64,000 nucleotides of DNA from Streptomyces sp. ITFR-21 (GCF_031844685.1 NZ_CP134605.1:806001-870000), one strand, 5' to 3'; positions 40,637 through 49,096 are shown, counted from the first letter of the stretch. Numbers and translations: made by a program. The notes: a model not told the origin generated them from the letters alone.

Positions 40637-41556
40637 CCTTCATCGACGAGCACCGCGACCACTTCAGCGGCGTCGAGCCGATATGCACCGTGCTCACCGA
40701 GCACGGTGTCAGCATCGCGCCCTCCACCTACTACGCCGCCAAGGCCCGCCCGCCTTCCGCCAGGGCGGTGCGGGACGCGGAACTAAAAGTCCTGGTCCAG
40801 GAGGTGTTCGAGGCCAACTACCGCGTCTATGGGGCCCGCAAGATCTGGCACCATCTTCGCCGGCAGGGCCACCAGGTCGCCCGCTGCACGGTCGAACGGC
40901 TGATGCGCGAACTCGGTATCACCGGCGCCGTCCGCGGGAAGAAGATCGTCACCACCGTCCAGGACCGTGCCGCCGAACGTGCCCCGGACCTGGTCGACCG
41001 TGACTTCGTCGCCCAGGCGCCGAACCGGACCTGGGTCGCGGACTTCACCCATGTCGCGGCCTGGGCCGGCACGGTCTACGTGGCGTTCGTCGTCGACACC
41101 TTCTCCCGCCGCATCGTCGGCTGGTCCGCGGCCACCACCAAACACACCGAACTCGTCCTTTCCGCAGTCGAGATGGGCCTGTGGCAGCGCGACCGCGAAG
41201 GCCACCGCCACCGGCCCGGCCAACTGGTCCATCACAGCGACGCCGGGTCGCAGTACACCTCCTTCGCCCTCGCGGAGCACCTTCAGCGGGAGGGCATCGC
41301 GGCCTCCATCGGATCCGTCGGCGACGCGTACGACAACGCGTTGATGGAATCCACGATCGGCCTGTTCAAGACCGAGCTGATCAAGCCCCGCCGACCCTGG
41401 CGAACCCTGTCCGACGTCGAACTGGCCACCGCCGAGTGGATCGACTGGTACAACCACCACCGCCTGCACGGTGAAATAGGCCACATCCCACCCGCAGAAT
41501 ACGAAGCCAACTACCACCTGACCGACAAGAAACCCCAGGTCACCGTCAAGATCTAG
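40633..41556 (+). CDS. IS3-family transposase OrfB (DDE integrase domain)
   Basis: The 308-residue OrfB has an N-terminal HTH_21-type region (YRVYGARKIWHHLRRQGHQV) and an rve integrase core. The DDE residues are in NRTWVADFTHVAAWAGTVYV, LVHHSDAGSQYTSFALAEHL and DNALMESTIGLFKTELIKPR, followed by the C-terminal YNHHRLHGEIGHIPPAEYEA. All are intact, so the element may be active. GTG 40633 overlaps the orfA stop (frame -1 relative to orfA); the functional product is probably the OrfAB fusion. The stop lies within the right inverted repeat. Confidence 0.92.
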   Translation: MTFIDEHRDHFSGVEPICTVLTEHGVSIAPSTYYAAKARPPSARAVRDAELKVLVQEVFEANYRVYGARKIWHHLRRQGHQVARCTVERLMRELGITGAVRGKKIVTTVQDRAAERAPDLVDRDFVAQAPNRTWVADFTHVAAWAGTVYVAFVVDTFSRRIVGWSAATTKHTELVLSAVEMGLWQRDREGHRHRPGQLVHHSDAGSQYTSFALAEHLQREGIAASIGSVGDAYDNALMESTIGLFKTELIKPRRPWRTLSDVELATAEWIDWYNHHRLHGEIGHIPPAEYEANYHLTDKKPQVTVKI

Positions 41557-41656
41557 AGTCTCCACCAGAACCGGAACGGTTCACATTCGTGCGCGCCGGA
41601 CGTGTCGTCCACCGCCGCCCGGCCGCCGCACCGGGCGGCCCGGCCGCCCCGCGGGC

Positions 41657-41683
41657 ACCGGACAGCGGTAACGTCTGTCCGGT
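41657..41683. promoter_or_regulatory. 9-bp inverted repeat operator candidate before the 3-hydroxybutyryl-CoA dehydrogenase gene
   Basis: ACCGGACAG (41657-41665) and CTGTCCGGT (41675-41683) are perfect reverse complements around nine bases. The repeat lies 37 bases before GTG 41720, in the expected core-promoter zone. It could bind a dimeric repressor of the TetR or GntR type; no regulator gene is adjacent. Confidence 0.5.
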
Positions 41684-41719
41684 ACAGGCGGCGGCACGGC
41701 AGAGGCGAGGGGCTGACGA

Positions 41720-42577
41720 GTGAGTGACATCCAGCGCGTCGGAGTGGTCGGCGCGGGCCAGATGGGTTCCGGGATCGCCGAGGTCTTCGCGAAGGCCGGG
41801 CTCGACGTGCGGGTCGCCGACACCACCGGCGAGGCTCTGGAGCTGGGCCGCACCCGGCTGAGCGGCTCGCTCGGCAAGGCCGCCGAACGCGGCAAGATCA
41901 CCGCGGGGCAGCGGGACGCGGCGCTGGACCGGCTGAGCTTCACCACCGACCTGGCGGAGTTCGCCGACCGCGATCTGGTGATCGAGGCCGTGGTGGAGGA
42001 CGAGCGGGTCAAGACCGACATTTTCAGGGTGCTGGACCAGGTGGTGACCCGCGAGGACGCGATCCTGGCGTCCAACACCTCCTCCATCCCGCTGGTACGG
42101 CTCGCGGTCGCCACCTCCCGCCCCGACCAGGTGCTCGGCGTGCACTTCTTCAACCCGGCCCCGGTGCAGCGCCTGGTGGAGCTGATCCCGGCGCTCACCA
42201 CCGCCCCCGACACCGTCAAGCGCGCGGAGCACCTGGTCACCGAGGTCCTGGGCAAGCACGCCATCCATGCCCAGGACCGCTCCGGTTTCGTGGTGAACGC
42301 GCTCCTGGTGCCGTATCTGCTCTCCGCGATCCGGATGTACGAGTCGGGCATGGCCACCCGTGAGGACATCGACAACGGCATGGAGATGGGCTGCGCCCAC
42401 CCGATGGGCCCGCTCAAGCTCTCCGACCTGATCGGCCTGGACACGGTGGCCGCCATCGCCGACTCGATGTACGCCGAGTACAAGGAGGCGCTGTACGCGG
42501 CGCCGCCGGTCCTCCGGCGAATGGTCGACGCGGGGCGGCTGGGCCGCAAGACCGGCGCCGGATTCTACACGTACTAG
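41720..42577 (+). CDS. 3-hydroxybutyryl-CoA dehydrogenase
   Basis: A 285-residue enzyme with N-terminal NAD-binding motif RVGVVGAGQMGSGIAEVFAK and the family signature DRSGFVVNALLVPYLLSAIR. Catalytic residues Ser and His lie in SNTSS and GVHFFNPAPVQRLVELIPAL, and the C-terminal segment DNGMEMGCAHPMGPLKLSDL follows. It interconverts 3-hydroxybutyryl-CoA and acetoacetyl-CoA with NAD(P), in fatty-acid or polyhydroxybutyrate and butyryl-CoA routes. GTG 41720 gives the expected start MSDIQRVGVV. The IS3-type element ends 136 bases upstream, so its regulation may have been altered. Confidence 0.93.
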   Translation: MSDIQRVGVVGAGQMGSGIAEVFAKAGLDVRVADTTGEALELGRTRLSGSLGKAAERGKITAGQRDAALDRLSFTTDLAEFADRDLVIEAVVEDERVKTDIFRVLDQVVTREDAILASNTSSIPLVRLAVATSRPDQVLGVHFFNPAPVQRLVELIPALTTAPDTVKRAEHLVTEVLGKHAIHAQDRSGFVVNALLVPYLLSAIRMYESGMATREDIDNGMEMGCAHPMGPLKLSDLIGLDTVAAIADSMYAEYKEALYAAPPVLRRMVDAGRLGRKTGAGFYTY

Positions 42578-42661
42578 GCGGGGGCCGGGCGGCTGCCGGG
42601 CGCGGGCGTTCGGGTCCGGGGGCGCCGGAGGAGGGCGCCGGAGGACGCAGGCCCAGGCGGG

Positions 42662-43753
42662 TCACTTGCCGCCGTGGTCCTCGTACGCCTGGACGACCTC
42701 GTCCGTCGGGCCGTCCATCAGCAGCCGGCCGTGCTCGATCCACAGCACCCGGTCGCAGGTGTCGCGGATCGACTTGTTGTTGTGGCTCACCAGGAAGACC
42801 GTGCCGGCCTCCTTGCGCAGCTCGCGGATCCGGTCCTCCGAGCGCCGCTGGAACGCGCGGTCGCCGGTGGCCAGCGCCTCGTCGATCATCAGCACGTCGT
42901 GGTTCTTCGCCGCGGCGATGGAGAAGCGCAGCCGGGCGGCCATACCGGAGGAGTACGTACGCATCGGCAGCGAGATGAAGTCGCCCTTCTCGTTGATGCC
43001 GGAGAACTCCACGATGCTCCGGTAGCGCTCTCTGACCTCCTCGCGCGTCATACCCATGGCCAGACCGCCGAGGACGATGTTGGTGGCGCCGGTCAGGTCG
43101 TTCATCAGGGCCGCGTTGACACCCAGCAGCGAGGGCTGGCCCTCGGTGTAGACCTTGCCGCGGTCGGCCGGCAGCAGCCCGGCGATGGCCTTGAGCAGCG
43201 TCGACTTCCCCGAGCCGTTGGAGCCGATAATGCCGATCGCCTCGCCGCGGTAGGCGGTGAAGCTGACCCCGCGCACCGCGTGCACGGTGTGGACGTTCGG
43301 CGAGCCGCGGCGCAGCACCAGCCGGGCCAGGGCGGCGGTGGCGTTGCCCCGGCCGGTGCCGGCGCCGTAGATCCGGTAGACGACGTGCAGATCGTCCACG
43401 ACGACGGTCGGCACGCGCGGCTCGGCGGGGCCGGACGCGGGGTCCTGGGCGGACGCCGGAACGGGGGCGGGCGCCGGGCCCCGGCCGGGGGCGGAACCCC
43501 CTGCGGAGGCGGAGGCGGAGGCGGGCTCGGAGTCCGGGGCGGACACCGGGTCGGGTGCGGCGGCCGGGGCTGCCCCCGAAGCGGTCCCGGGCGCAGCTTC
43601 CGGCACGGCCTCGGAGGCGGCGTCGGGCCCGGCCCTGGGTGCGCCGCCGGCCGCAGGGGGCGGCGGCTCGGGGCCGCGTTCGGCCGCGGCCTCTGCGGGG
43701 GCCCGCTCCACGGCGGCCGACTCCGCCGCCTGACCAGCCGTTCGGTCAGCCAC
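42662..43753 (-). CDS. ABC-2-type polysaccharide/teichoic-acid exporter ATPase (Wzt/TagH-like)
   Basis: A 363-residue protein: about 115 residues of Pro/Ala/Ser/Glu-rich, probably disordered sequence, then an ABC ATPase. Walker A is IIGSNGSGKSTLLK (about 175-188), the signature YSSGMAARLRF (about 266), Walker B DVLMIDEALATGD (about 286), and the H-loop FLVSHNNKSI. The YSSGM signature and spacing are those of ATPases that export O-antigen, teichoic-acid or similar wall glycopolymers. The partner ABC-2 permease gene normally next to it is not in the flanking sequence. GTG 43753 has AAGGAG seven bases upstream. Confidence 0.88.
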   Translation of the reverse strand: MADRTAGQAAESAAVERAPAEAAAERGPEPPPPAAGGAPRAGPDAASEAVPEAAPGTASGAAPAAAPDPVSAPDSEPASASASAGGSAPGRGPAPAPVPASAQDPASGPAEPRVPTVVVDDLHVVYRIYGAGTGRGNATAALARLVLRRGSPNVHTVHAVRGVSFTAYRGEAIGIIGSNGSGKSTLLKAIAGLLPADRGKVYTEGQPSLLGVNAALMNDLTGATNIVLGGLAMGMTREEVRERYRSIVEFSGINEKGDFISLPMRTYSSGMAARLRFSIAAAKNHDVLMIDEALATGDRAFQRRSEDRIRELRKEAGTVFLVSHNNKSIRDTCDRVLWIEHGRLLMDGPTDEVVQAYEDHGGK

Positions 43754-43919
43754 GTCCGTACTCCTTTTCGGACGACCGGGGAACGCGTACCCGCGCCCCC
43801 GCGACCGCGGTCCGCTCGGGCGGGAGCGGCCGTACCGGGACGCCGGTACGCGCGCGGGCCGTCGCTTCCGACAGTAGGCCGCCCCCCTGTGCGGCGCGAA
43901 GCACGGGGAGCCGTCAGGG

Positions 43920-44112
43920 CGGTCGTACGGCGCACGCGCGTCCTCTCCCGGCCGCCCGGTCGCGAGACGCGGGACGGCCCGGGGCAGTCGTACAGCGCAC
44001 CCGCGGTTCCCCCAACTGCCCGGCCGTAAGACGCGGGACGGCCCAGAACGGTCGTACCACGCACACGCGGCTTCCTCCGGCCGCGTGTGCGTGGTACGAC
44101 GCGGAGCGGCCC
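43920..44112. repeat. Three degenerate tandem copies of a ~65-bp unit
   Basis: Units start at about 43920, 43986 and 44051 with GGTCGTAC or CAGTCGTAC followed by a GCGCACGCG-like block. Each ends with a shared GACGCGGGACGGCCC (first and second copies) or GACGCGGAGCGGCCC (third). The middle parts diverge. The period of ~65 bases and the conserved ends indicate a duplicated non-coding module. The third copy contains a perfect 21-bp hairpin. Confidence 0.65.
44051..44100. repeat. Perfect 21-bp inverted repeat with 8-base loop
   Basis: Positions 44051-44071 and 44080-44100 are exact reverse complements, separated by TTCCTCCG. The stem reads GTCGTACC... at its outer end. The structure lies in a non-coding gap, over 200 bases from either neighbouring gene, and is far stronger than needed for a terminator. 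The loop contains the anti-Shine-Dalgarno-like CCTCC. Confidence 0.85.
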
Positions 44113-44307
44113 AGAGCCGGTCCGGGTCGCCGGCCGGCGCGGCGCCGGACCGCCCCCGGCTCCAGCCCGGGGCCCGCCCGGCCCCCGGCACACGGCCCCC
44201 GGCCGGGCGGGCCCCGGAGGTTTCACGGCCGCCGCGGAGCGGAAGGGCACTGTCACGGGGAGTCGCCGGCATGGGGGTGCCGGCTCGGGACGAGGGGGGG
44301 TACAGCC

Positions 44308-44781
44308 ATGCCGCAGCACAGGGGACCGCGGGTACGGCTCGTCGTGGACGAGGACGTGGCCGACGCGCTGGTGCGGGTCCTGGAGGAGAACGACGGGCCG
44401 GTCCTGTCGCGGGGGCCCGCCGACGACCCCGGACGGTTCGCCTTCGACCTCGCGAGTGTCTCGGTGATCGTCACCCTTGCCACCGCGCTCCTGTTCAAGG
44501 AACCGGTCATCCCCGAACTGGTGCGGCTGCTGCGCGGCCGGACCGAGGGCTGGCGGTTCACCGCGGAGGGGCCGGCCGGCAGGTTCGAGATCACCTCGCG
44601 GGAGGGACCGGTGGAGGAGAGGCAGATCCGCGCGCTGATCGAGATGGCCGCCTGGGTCGGCCCGGCGCCGGTGCGGGCGGGAGCGCCGGGAGAGGCGGCG
44701 GCCCCCGGGGCAGCCGGCGGAGCGGGGCCGGCGGGAGCGCCCGGGGCGGGCGACGGGGCCGTGCGGGAGGAAGGCGCGTGA
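44308..44781 (+). CDS. Small EACC1-like protein (possible effector-associated component)
   Basis: The 157-residue protein has a basic/acidic N-terminal half (RVRLVVDEDVADALVRVLEE), then a hydrophobic stretch at about 48-64 (LASVSVIVTLATALLFK), then a short beta-rich part (WRFTAEGPAGRFEIT) and EERQIRALIEMAAW, ending in a Gly/Ala/Pro tail. This order (short ferredoxin-like start, single hydrophobic helix, charged C-terminal strands) resembles effector-associated constant component (EACC1) proteins of actinobacterial conflict systems. The match is by shape and not proven. ATG 44308 follows GAGGGGGG. It overlaps the next gene by GTGA, so the two are translated as a unit. Confidence 0.6.
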   Translation: MPQHRGPRVRLVVDEDVADALVRVLEENDGPVLSRGPADDPGRFAFDLASVSVIVTLATALLFKEPVIPELVRLLRGRTEGWRFTAEGPAGRFEITSREGPVEERQIRALIEMAAWVGPAPVRAGAPGEAAAPGAAGGAGPAGAPGAGDGAVREEGA

Positions 44782-46277
44782 GTTCCGGGTACGGCGAGTT
44801 CGACCCGAAGTTCCCGGGGGTCTCGCTGAACGTCGACTCGGCGGCGGGCTGGCAACGGGTCCTGCGGTACGCCCTCGGCACCGACCTGCCCGACCTCGGC
44901 GCGGCCTCCTCCGACCAGGACTTCCTGGACGCCGTCTCGTCGGTCAGCACCCTGGTGCACGAGTCGCGGCACTTCCACGACATCCTGATCTCGGACTACG
45001 GCGTGCGGCTGCTGCGCTACCGCCTGATGGTCGTGCTCAACATGCTCGAAGTGCTGGCGGCGTTCAGGAAGCTGGGCAACTGGCGGGACGCCAACGTCGT
45101 GCTGACGCCGCTCTCCGAATGGTGCCGGCTGACCCCCGAGGAACGCCAGGAGCAGATCGCCTCGATCAGCCTCCAGGATCCGCCCGAGTTCCGGCCGCCC
45201 GAGCTGCCGTACTTCACCGAGGACTGGACGCCGCCCAACCGCGCGACGGCCGGCAGCCGGGTCCGTTCCCTGGATGCCCTCGGCGAACAGCTGCGTGTCT
45301 GCGGCTACTACCAGCAGCGGATCCGGCAGCTGCACACCAAGCCGCCGGATCTGGCGAAGACGCCGTTCGACCCCCGGCAGTTCGCCGAGGCGTCCGCGGT
45401 CCTGGCGCAGCTGGCGGAGATCGCCGGCGCGTGGGACCCGGCCACGGCCGAGCGGTTCCTGTCCGTACTGCTCCGGGGCAGGAACCGCTACGGCTCGGCA
45501 CTGACCGCGGTCCGGGAGGTCTTCCCCGACGGCGCGGTGGACGCGACGCTGCTGGCGGGCGTGCTGTGCTGGTCCATGTTCGGCAGCCACGCCGGCGGCA
45601 ACGGCGCCTACGCGATGACGCGTTTCGCCAGGCTCGGCCGGGTCCTGCTGACCCGCCCGGCGCGGGTGCTGCCCGCGTCCGGTCCGGCGAGTCCGGAGCA
45701 GTGGCACCGGCTCTTCGCCCGCTGGGACGAGCTGACCGGGCTGCCGCCCACCATGGCGGGCCTGCGCGACTCGGTGTCCGAGGGGGAGGACTTCTTCGCC
45801 AGGGTGCGCTCGCGGTTGGAGGCCGCGGGCCGGGCCGGGGTGTACGGGGAGCTGCTCGACGGCTTCAGCCAGGTGCTCAGGGCACGCGCCCACATGGTCG
45901 ACCGCTTCATCGAGGACCCGGGCGCGTACATCGATCCCGCCGCGTACCGCCGCAACGCCGAGCGCTGGACCGCGGCCCCGCTGAAGGTCACCGCCGCGGC
46001 GAACTCCGCCCTCACCCTCACCGCCGCGGACGAGGCCACCTGGGCGGTGTACGCCGCGCATGACGCCCCCGACGGGCGCCGACCGGTCCATGTCATGGCC
46101 GCGCACCACCCCCTCCTGGGCGTGCGCCACATCGACCCCGAGGCCACCTTCACCTTCTACAGCCTCACCAGCGCCGCCGACATCCTCATCGGCCCCGCCG
46201 CCGACGACAGCAGCCCGCTCGACCGCGAACTGACCGAGCAGCTCATTGACCTCCCCACCGTCCCCATCCTCCGCTGA
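44778..46277 (+). CDS. Putative zinc-metallopeptidase-like protein with HExxH motif
   Basis: A 499-residue soluble protein. Near the N terminus it has VSTLVHESRHFHDILIS, in which H61-E62-x-x-H65 is a canonical zincin motif followed by H67-D68. A candidate third ligand is E204 in RQFAEASAVLAQLAEIAGAW, an EAxA pattern seen after the HExxH of gluzincin-type domains. There is no signal peptide or membrane span, so a cytoplasmic role is implied. The remaining ~290 residues are helical and of unknown fold. GTG 44778 overlaps the upstream EACC1-like gene (GTGA) and has GGAGG upstream. I know of no named family with this architecture; peptidase activity is inference from the motif. Confidence 0.65.
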   Translation: MSSGYGEFDPKFPGVSLNVDSAAGWQRVLRYALGTDLPDLGAASSDQDFLDAVSSVSTLVHESRHFHDILISDYGVRLLRYRLMVVLNMLEVLAAFRKLGNWRDANVVLTPLSEWCRLTPEERQEQIASISLQDPPEFRPPELPYFTEDWTPPNRATAGSRVRSLDALGEQLRVCGYYQQRIRQLHTKPPDLAKTPFDPRQFAEASAVLAQLAEIAGAWDPATAERFLSVLLRGRNRYGSALTAVREVFPDGAVDATLLAGVLCWSMFGSHAGGNGAYAMTRFARLGRVLLTRPARVLPASGPASPEQWHRLFARWDELTGLPPTMAGLRDSVSEGEDFFARVRSRLEAAGRAGVYGELLDGFSQVLRARAHMVDRFIEDPGAYIDPAAYRRNAERWTAAPLKVTAAANSALTLTAADEATWAVYAAHDAPDGRRPVHVMAAHHPLLGVRHIDPEATFTFYSLTSAADILIGPAADDSSPLDRELTEQLIDLPTVPILR

Positions 46278-46588
46278 CCCCTGCCCGCCCCGGCCGCTCC
46301 CTGCCGGCGCCGGGTGCCGGAGGAAGCCGGGCCGAATCCGGCCCCGGACGCCTCCGCTGACATACCGGCGGCACGCCGGCAGCGGGGTCCTGACCGTCGA
46401 CGTCCGCTGCCGGGAGTAGCGCCCCCGCCGCCACCGCCGCCACCGCTCCCGTCGTCGCCACCGCCGCGGGCACGTCCGGGCGGGCCGACGCGGTGCGGAG
46501 TGGAGCGGTCGTGGTCGCGTCGAGGCCCGCGTCCCCCGGGTGCTTTTCGGGGGGCGCGGGCCTCGGGGGCGTGCCGGCGGGGGGAGCG
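46278..46588. other. Convergent intergenic stretch
   Basis: This 311-base gap lies between the stop of the HExxH gene and the stop of pheT. It contains the terminator-like hairpin at 46522-46564 and a run of CCGCCGCCACCGCC-type triplet-like repeats near 46428-46445. Frames through it encode only Pro/Arg/Gly-rich sequence, so no gene is called. Confidence 0.6.
46522..46564 (-). terminator. Terminator-like hairpin after pheT
   Basis: GAGGCCCGCG (46522-46531) pairs with CGCGGGCCTC (46555-46564), and inner CCCCC and GGGGG blocks extend the stem across one or two bulged bases. The loop contains GGGTGCTTTTC. It lies 25 bases beyond the pheT stop on the minus strand and could also stop transcripts from the opposing HExxH gene. 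Confidence 0.65.
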
Positions 46589-49096
46589 TCAGGCGCCGCG
46601 GAGGGTGGCTCCGGTGCGTTCGGTGGCCGTGGCGACCGCGGCGTCGCGGGCGGTGGTGGCCTCTTCGGCGGTCAGGGTGCGGTCGGGGGCGCGGAAGCGG
46701 AGCGCGTAGGCGAGGGACTTACGGCCCTCGCCGATCTGCGGGCCGGTGAAGATGTCGAAGAGGCGCAGCGATTCGAGCAGCGGCCCGGCGCCCTCGCGCA
46801 GCGCCTCCTCGACGTCGGCGGCCGGGACACCCGTTTCGACGACCAGGGCGACGTCCTGGGTGGCGACCGGGAAGGCGGAGACCCGGGGCCCGGTGGCGGG
46901 CGCGCCGCCCGCGCGGTCCAGGAGGTCCAGGTCCAGCTCCACCGCGGAGGTCCGCTCGGGCAGGCCGAGCGCTTTGACGACCCGCGGGTGCAGCTCGCCG
47001 GCGTGGCCGACCGCGGTCCGCGCGCCGTCCGCGCCGACCGCCAGCAGGACCGCGCACCGGCCGGGATGGAAGGGCGCGTACCGGTCCTGCCGGACCTCCA
47101 GCCTCGCGCCGGCCTCCCGGGCCACCGTCCGTGCCGCCTCGACGGCGTCGGCCCAGGTCGCCGGGTGGCCGCCGCCCCACCAGCCGGCCTGCTCCCGCGC
47201 GCCGGCCAGCACCGCGCCGACCCGGCGCGGCTGGTCGGGCAGAGCGGCCTCCAGCTCGGCGATCTCCTGCGGGGTCGGCCGCCGGTCGACCGGGAGCCGC
47301 GGCGGCACCGCGGCCCGCGCCCTGGGCCGGAAGACCAGGCCGGTCTCGAACAGTGCCAGGTCGTGCGCGCCCCGCCCGAGGTTGCGGCGCAGCGTGGCCA
47401 GCAGTCCGGGCAGCAGGGTCGTCCGCAGGAACGGCTCGGTGTCATACAGCGGGTTGGCCAGCCGTACGGTACGGCGCCGCTCGTCGTCCTCGGCGAGGCC
47501 GAGCTGGTCGAAGATCTCCGCGCCGATGAAAGGGTAGCTGGGCGCCTCGACGTAGCCGGCACCGGCCAGTGCCCGGCCGACCCGGCGGCGCAGCAGCTGG
47601 GAGCGGGTCAGACCGGTGCCGGAGCGCGGCCGGGGCAGCGTCGAGGGCAGGTTCTCGTAGCCCTCCAGCCGGATGACCTCTTCGGCGAGGTCGTTGGGGA
47701 ACCTCAGGTCGGGCCGCCAGCTGGGGACGGTGACGGTCAGCTCGTCGGCGCCGACGACCTCGCAGCCGACCTGCAGCAGCCGCCGTACCACCCGCTCGCG
47801 GCCGTACTCGGTGCCGGCCACCCGGTCCGGGTGGTTCGCGGGCATCGCCACGGTACGCGGCGGGGTCGGCGCGGCCACCTCGGTGACGCCGGGCTCCGCG
47901 GTGCCGCCGGCCAGCAGCACCAGCAGGTCGACGGCCCGCTGGGCGGCGGCCGAGGTGACCTCGGGGTCGGTGCCGCGCTCGAACCGGCGGGACGCCTCGG
48001 AGGACAGCTTGTGGCGGCGGGAGGTGCGCGCGACGGGCACCTGGGCGAAGTGCGCGGCCTCGATGACGATCTCGGTGGTGCCCGCGTCCGTGCCGGCGTC
48101 GGCGATCTCGGTGTGGGCGCCGCCCATCACCCCGGCCAGGCCGATCGGGCCGCGGTCGTCGGTGATGACCAGGTCCTCGGCGTCCAGCACCCGGTCGACG
48201 CCGTCGAGGGTGGTGAGCTTCTCGCCGGGCTCGGCGCGGCGAACCCCGATCGGACCGTCGAGCCGGGTCCGGTCGTAGGCGTGCAGCGGCTGGCCGATCT
48301 CCATCATCACGTAGTTGGTGATGTCCACGGCGAGCGAGATCGGGCGCATGCCGACCTTCTGCAGGCGCCGCTGGAGCCAGAGCGGGGAGGCGGCGTCGGC
48401 GTTGACGCCGGTCACGGTACGGGCGGTGAAGCGGTCGCAGGCGGCCGGGTCGGCGATCCTGACCGGGTGGCCCGTGTCGTTGGGCGCGGGCACGTCGATC
48501 AGCGCCGGGTCGCTCAGCGGCAGCCCGTAGGCGATGGCGGTCTCGCGGGCCACCCCGCGCAGCGACAGGGCGTAGCCGCGGTCCGGGGTGACCGCGATGT
48601 CGAGCACCTCGTCGACGAGTTCCAGCAGGCCGATCGCGTCGGTGCCGGACTCGTGCTCCGGGGGCAGTACGACGATGCCGTCGTGGTCGTCGCCCATCCC
48701 CAGTTCCCGGGCGGAGCAGATCATGCCGTGCGAGGTGCGGCCGTAGGTCTTGCGGGCCGAGATCTCGAAGCCGCCGGGCAGCACGCCGCCCGGCATGACC
48801 ACCACGACCTTGTCGCCGACCGAGAAGTTGCGGGCGCCGCAGACGATCTCCTGCGGGGCGGCGCCTCCGGCCGCGCCGAGGTCGACGGTGCAGAAGCGGA
48901 TCGGCTTCTTGAAGCCCTCCAGCTCCTCGATGGTCAGCACCTCGCCGACGACCAGCGGGCCCTTGATGCCGGCGCCGAGCTGCTCGACGGTCTCGACCTC
49001 CAGGCCGGCGGAAATGAGTTTGGCCTGGACGTCGCGGCCGGTCGTACCGGCGGGCAGGTCGACGTACTCCCGCAGCCAAGAAAGCGGGACCCGCAT
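46589..49096 (-). CDS. pheT: Phenylalanyl-tRNA synthetase beta subunit
   Basis: An 835-residue PheT of normal length. It begins [17 protein letters not shown], followed by the tRNA-binding (EMAP-like) domain, the B3/B4 editing domain ([40 protein letters not shown]), the B5 domain ([20 protein letters not shown]) and the C-terminal anticodon-binding FDX-ACB domain ([17 protein letters not shown]... [20 protein letters not shown]). It forms an alpha2-beta2 enzyme with PheS that charges and proofreads tRNA-Phe. Its ATG overlaps the pheS stop (TGATG), so the two are coupled. Confidence 0.97.
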   Translation of the reverse strand: MRVPLSWLREYVDLPAGTTGRDVQAKLISAGLEVETVEQLGAGIKGPLVVGEVLTIEELEGFKKPIRFCTVDLGAAGGAAPQEIVCGARNFSVGDKVVVVMPGGVLPGGFEISARKTYGRTSHGMICSARELGMGDDHDGIVVLPPEHESGTDAIGLLELVDEVLDIAVTPDRGYALSLRGVARETAIAYGLPLSDPALIDVPAPNDTGHPVRIADPAACDRFTARTVTGVNADAASPLWLQRRLQKVGMRPISLAVDITNYVMMEIGQPLHAYDRTRLDGPIGVRRAEPGEKLTTLDGVDRVLDAEDLVITDDRGPIGLAGVMGGAHTEIADAGTDAGTTEIVIEAAHFAQVPVARTSRRHKLSSEASRRFERGTDPEVTSAAAQRAVDLLVLLAGGTAEPGVTEVAAPTPPRTVAMPANHPDRVAGTEYGRERVVRRLLQVGCEVVGADELTVTVPSWRPDLRFPNDLAEEVIRLEGYENLPSTLPRPRSGTGLTRSQLLRRRVGRALAGAGYVEAPSYPFIGAEIFDQLGLAEDDERRRTVRLANPLYDTEPFLRTTLLPGLLATLRRNLGRGAHDLALFETGLVFRPRARAAVPPRLPVDRRPTPQEIAELEAALPDQPRRVGAVLAGAREQAGWWGGGHPATWADAVEAARTVAREAGARLEVRQDRYAPFHPGRCAVLLAVGADGARTAVGHAGELHPRVVKALGLPERTSAVELDLDLLDRAGGAPATGPRVSAFPVATQDVALVVETGVPAADVEEALREGAGPLLESLRLFDIFTGPQIGEGRKSLAYALRFRAPDRTLTAEEATTARDAAVATATERTGATLRGA

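Larger units (their letters stand above)
40260..41583 (+). mobile_element. IS3-family insertion sequence, 1324 bp, apparently intact
   Basis: The ends are inverted repeats: TGAACCGTTCCGG at 40260-40272 matches the reverse complement of the sequence ending at 41583, and with one gap the similarity continues (TTCTG, TGGAG, CTC) for about 28 bases. Inside are orfA and orfB in overlapping frames, as usual for IS3. The flanks (GGC before, CAT after) show no 3-4 bp target duplication, which suggests that one flank was deleted or rearranged after insertion. The right end is directly next to the hbd-type gene's promoter region. Confidence 0.88.
43754..44307. other. Gene-free stretch with degenerate tandem repeats
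   Basis: This 554-base gap between two divergent genes contains no recognisable coding sequence. It holds the repeat cluster and hairpin listed separately at 43920-44112 and 44051-44100, and must also carry the promoters of the ABC ATPase gene (left) and the two-gene cassette (right). Where an ABC-2 permease gene might be expected upstream of the ATPase, only this repetitive sequence is found. Confidence 0.6.
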
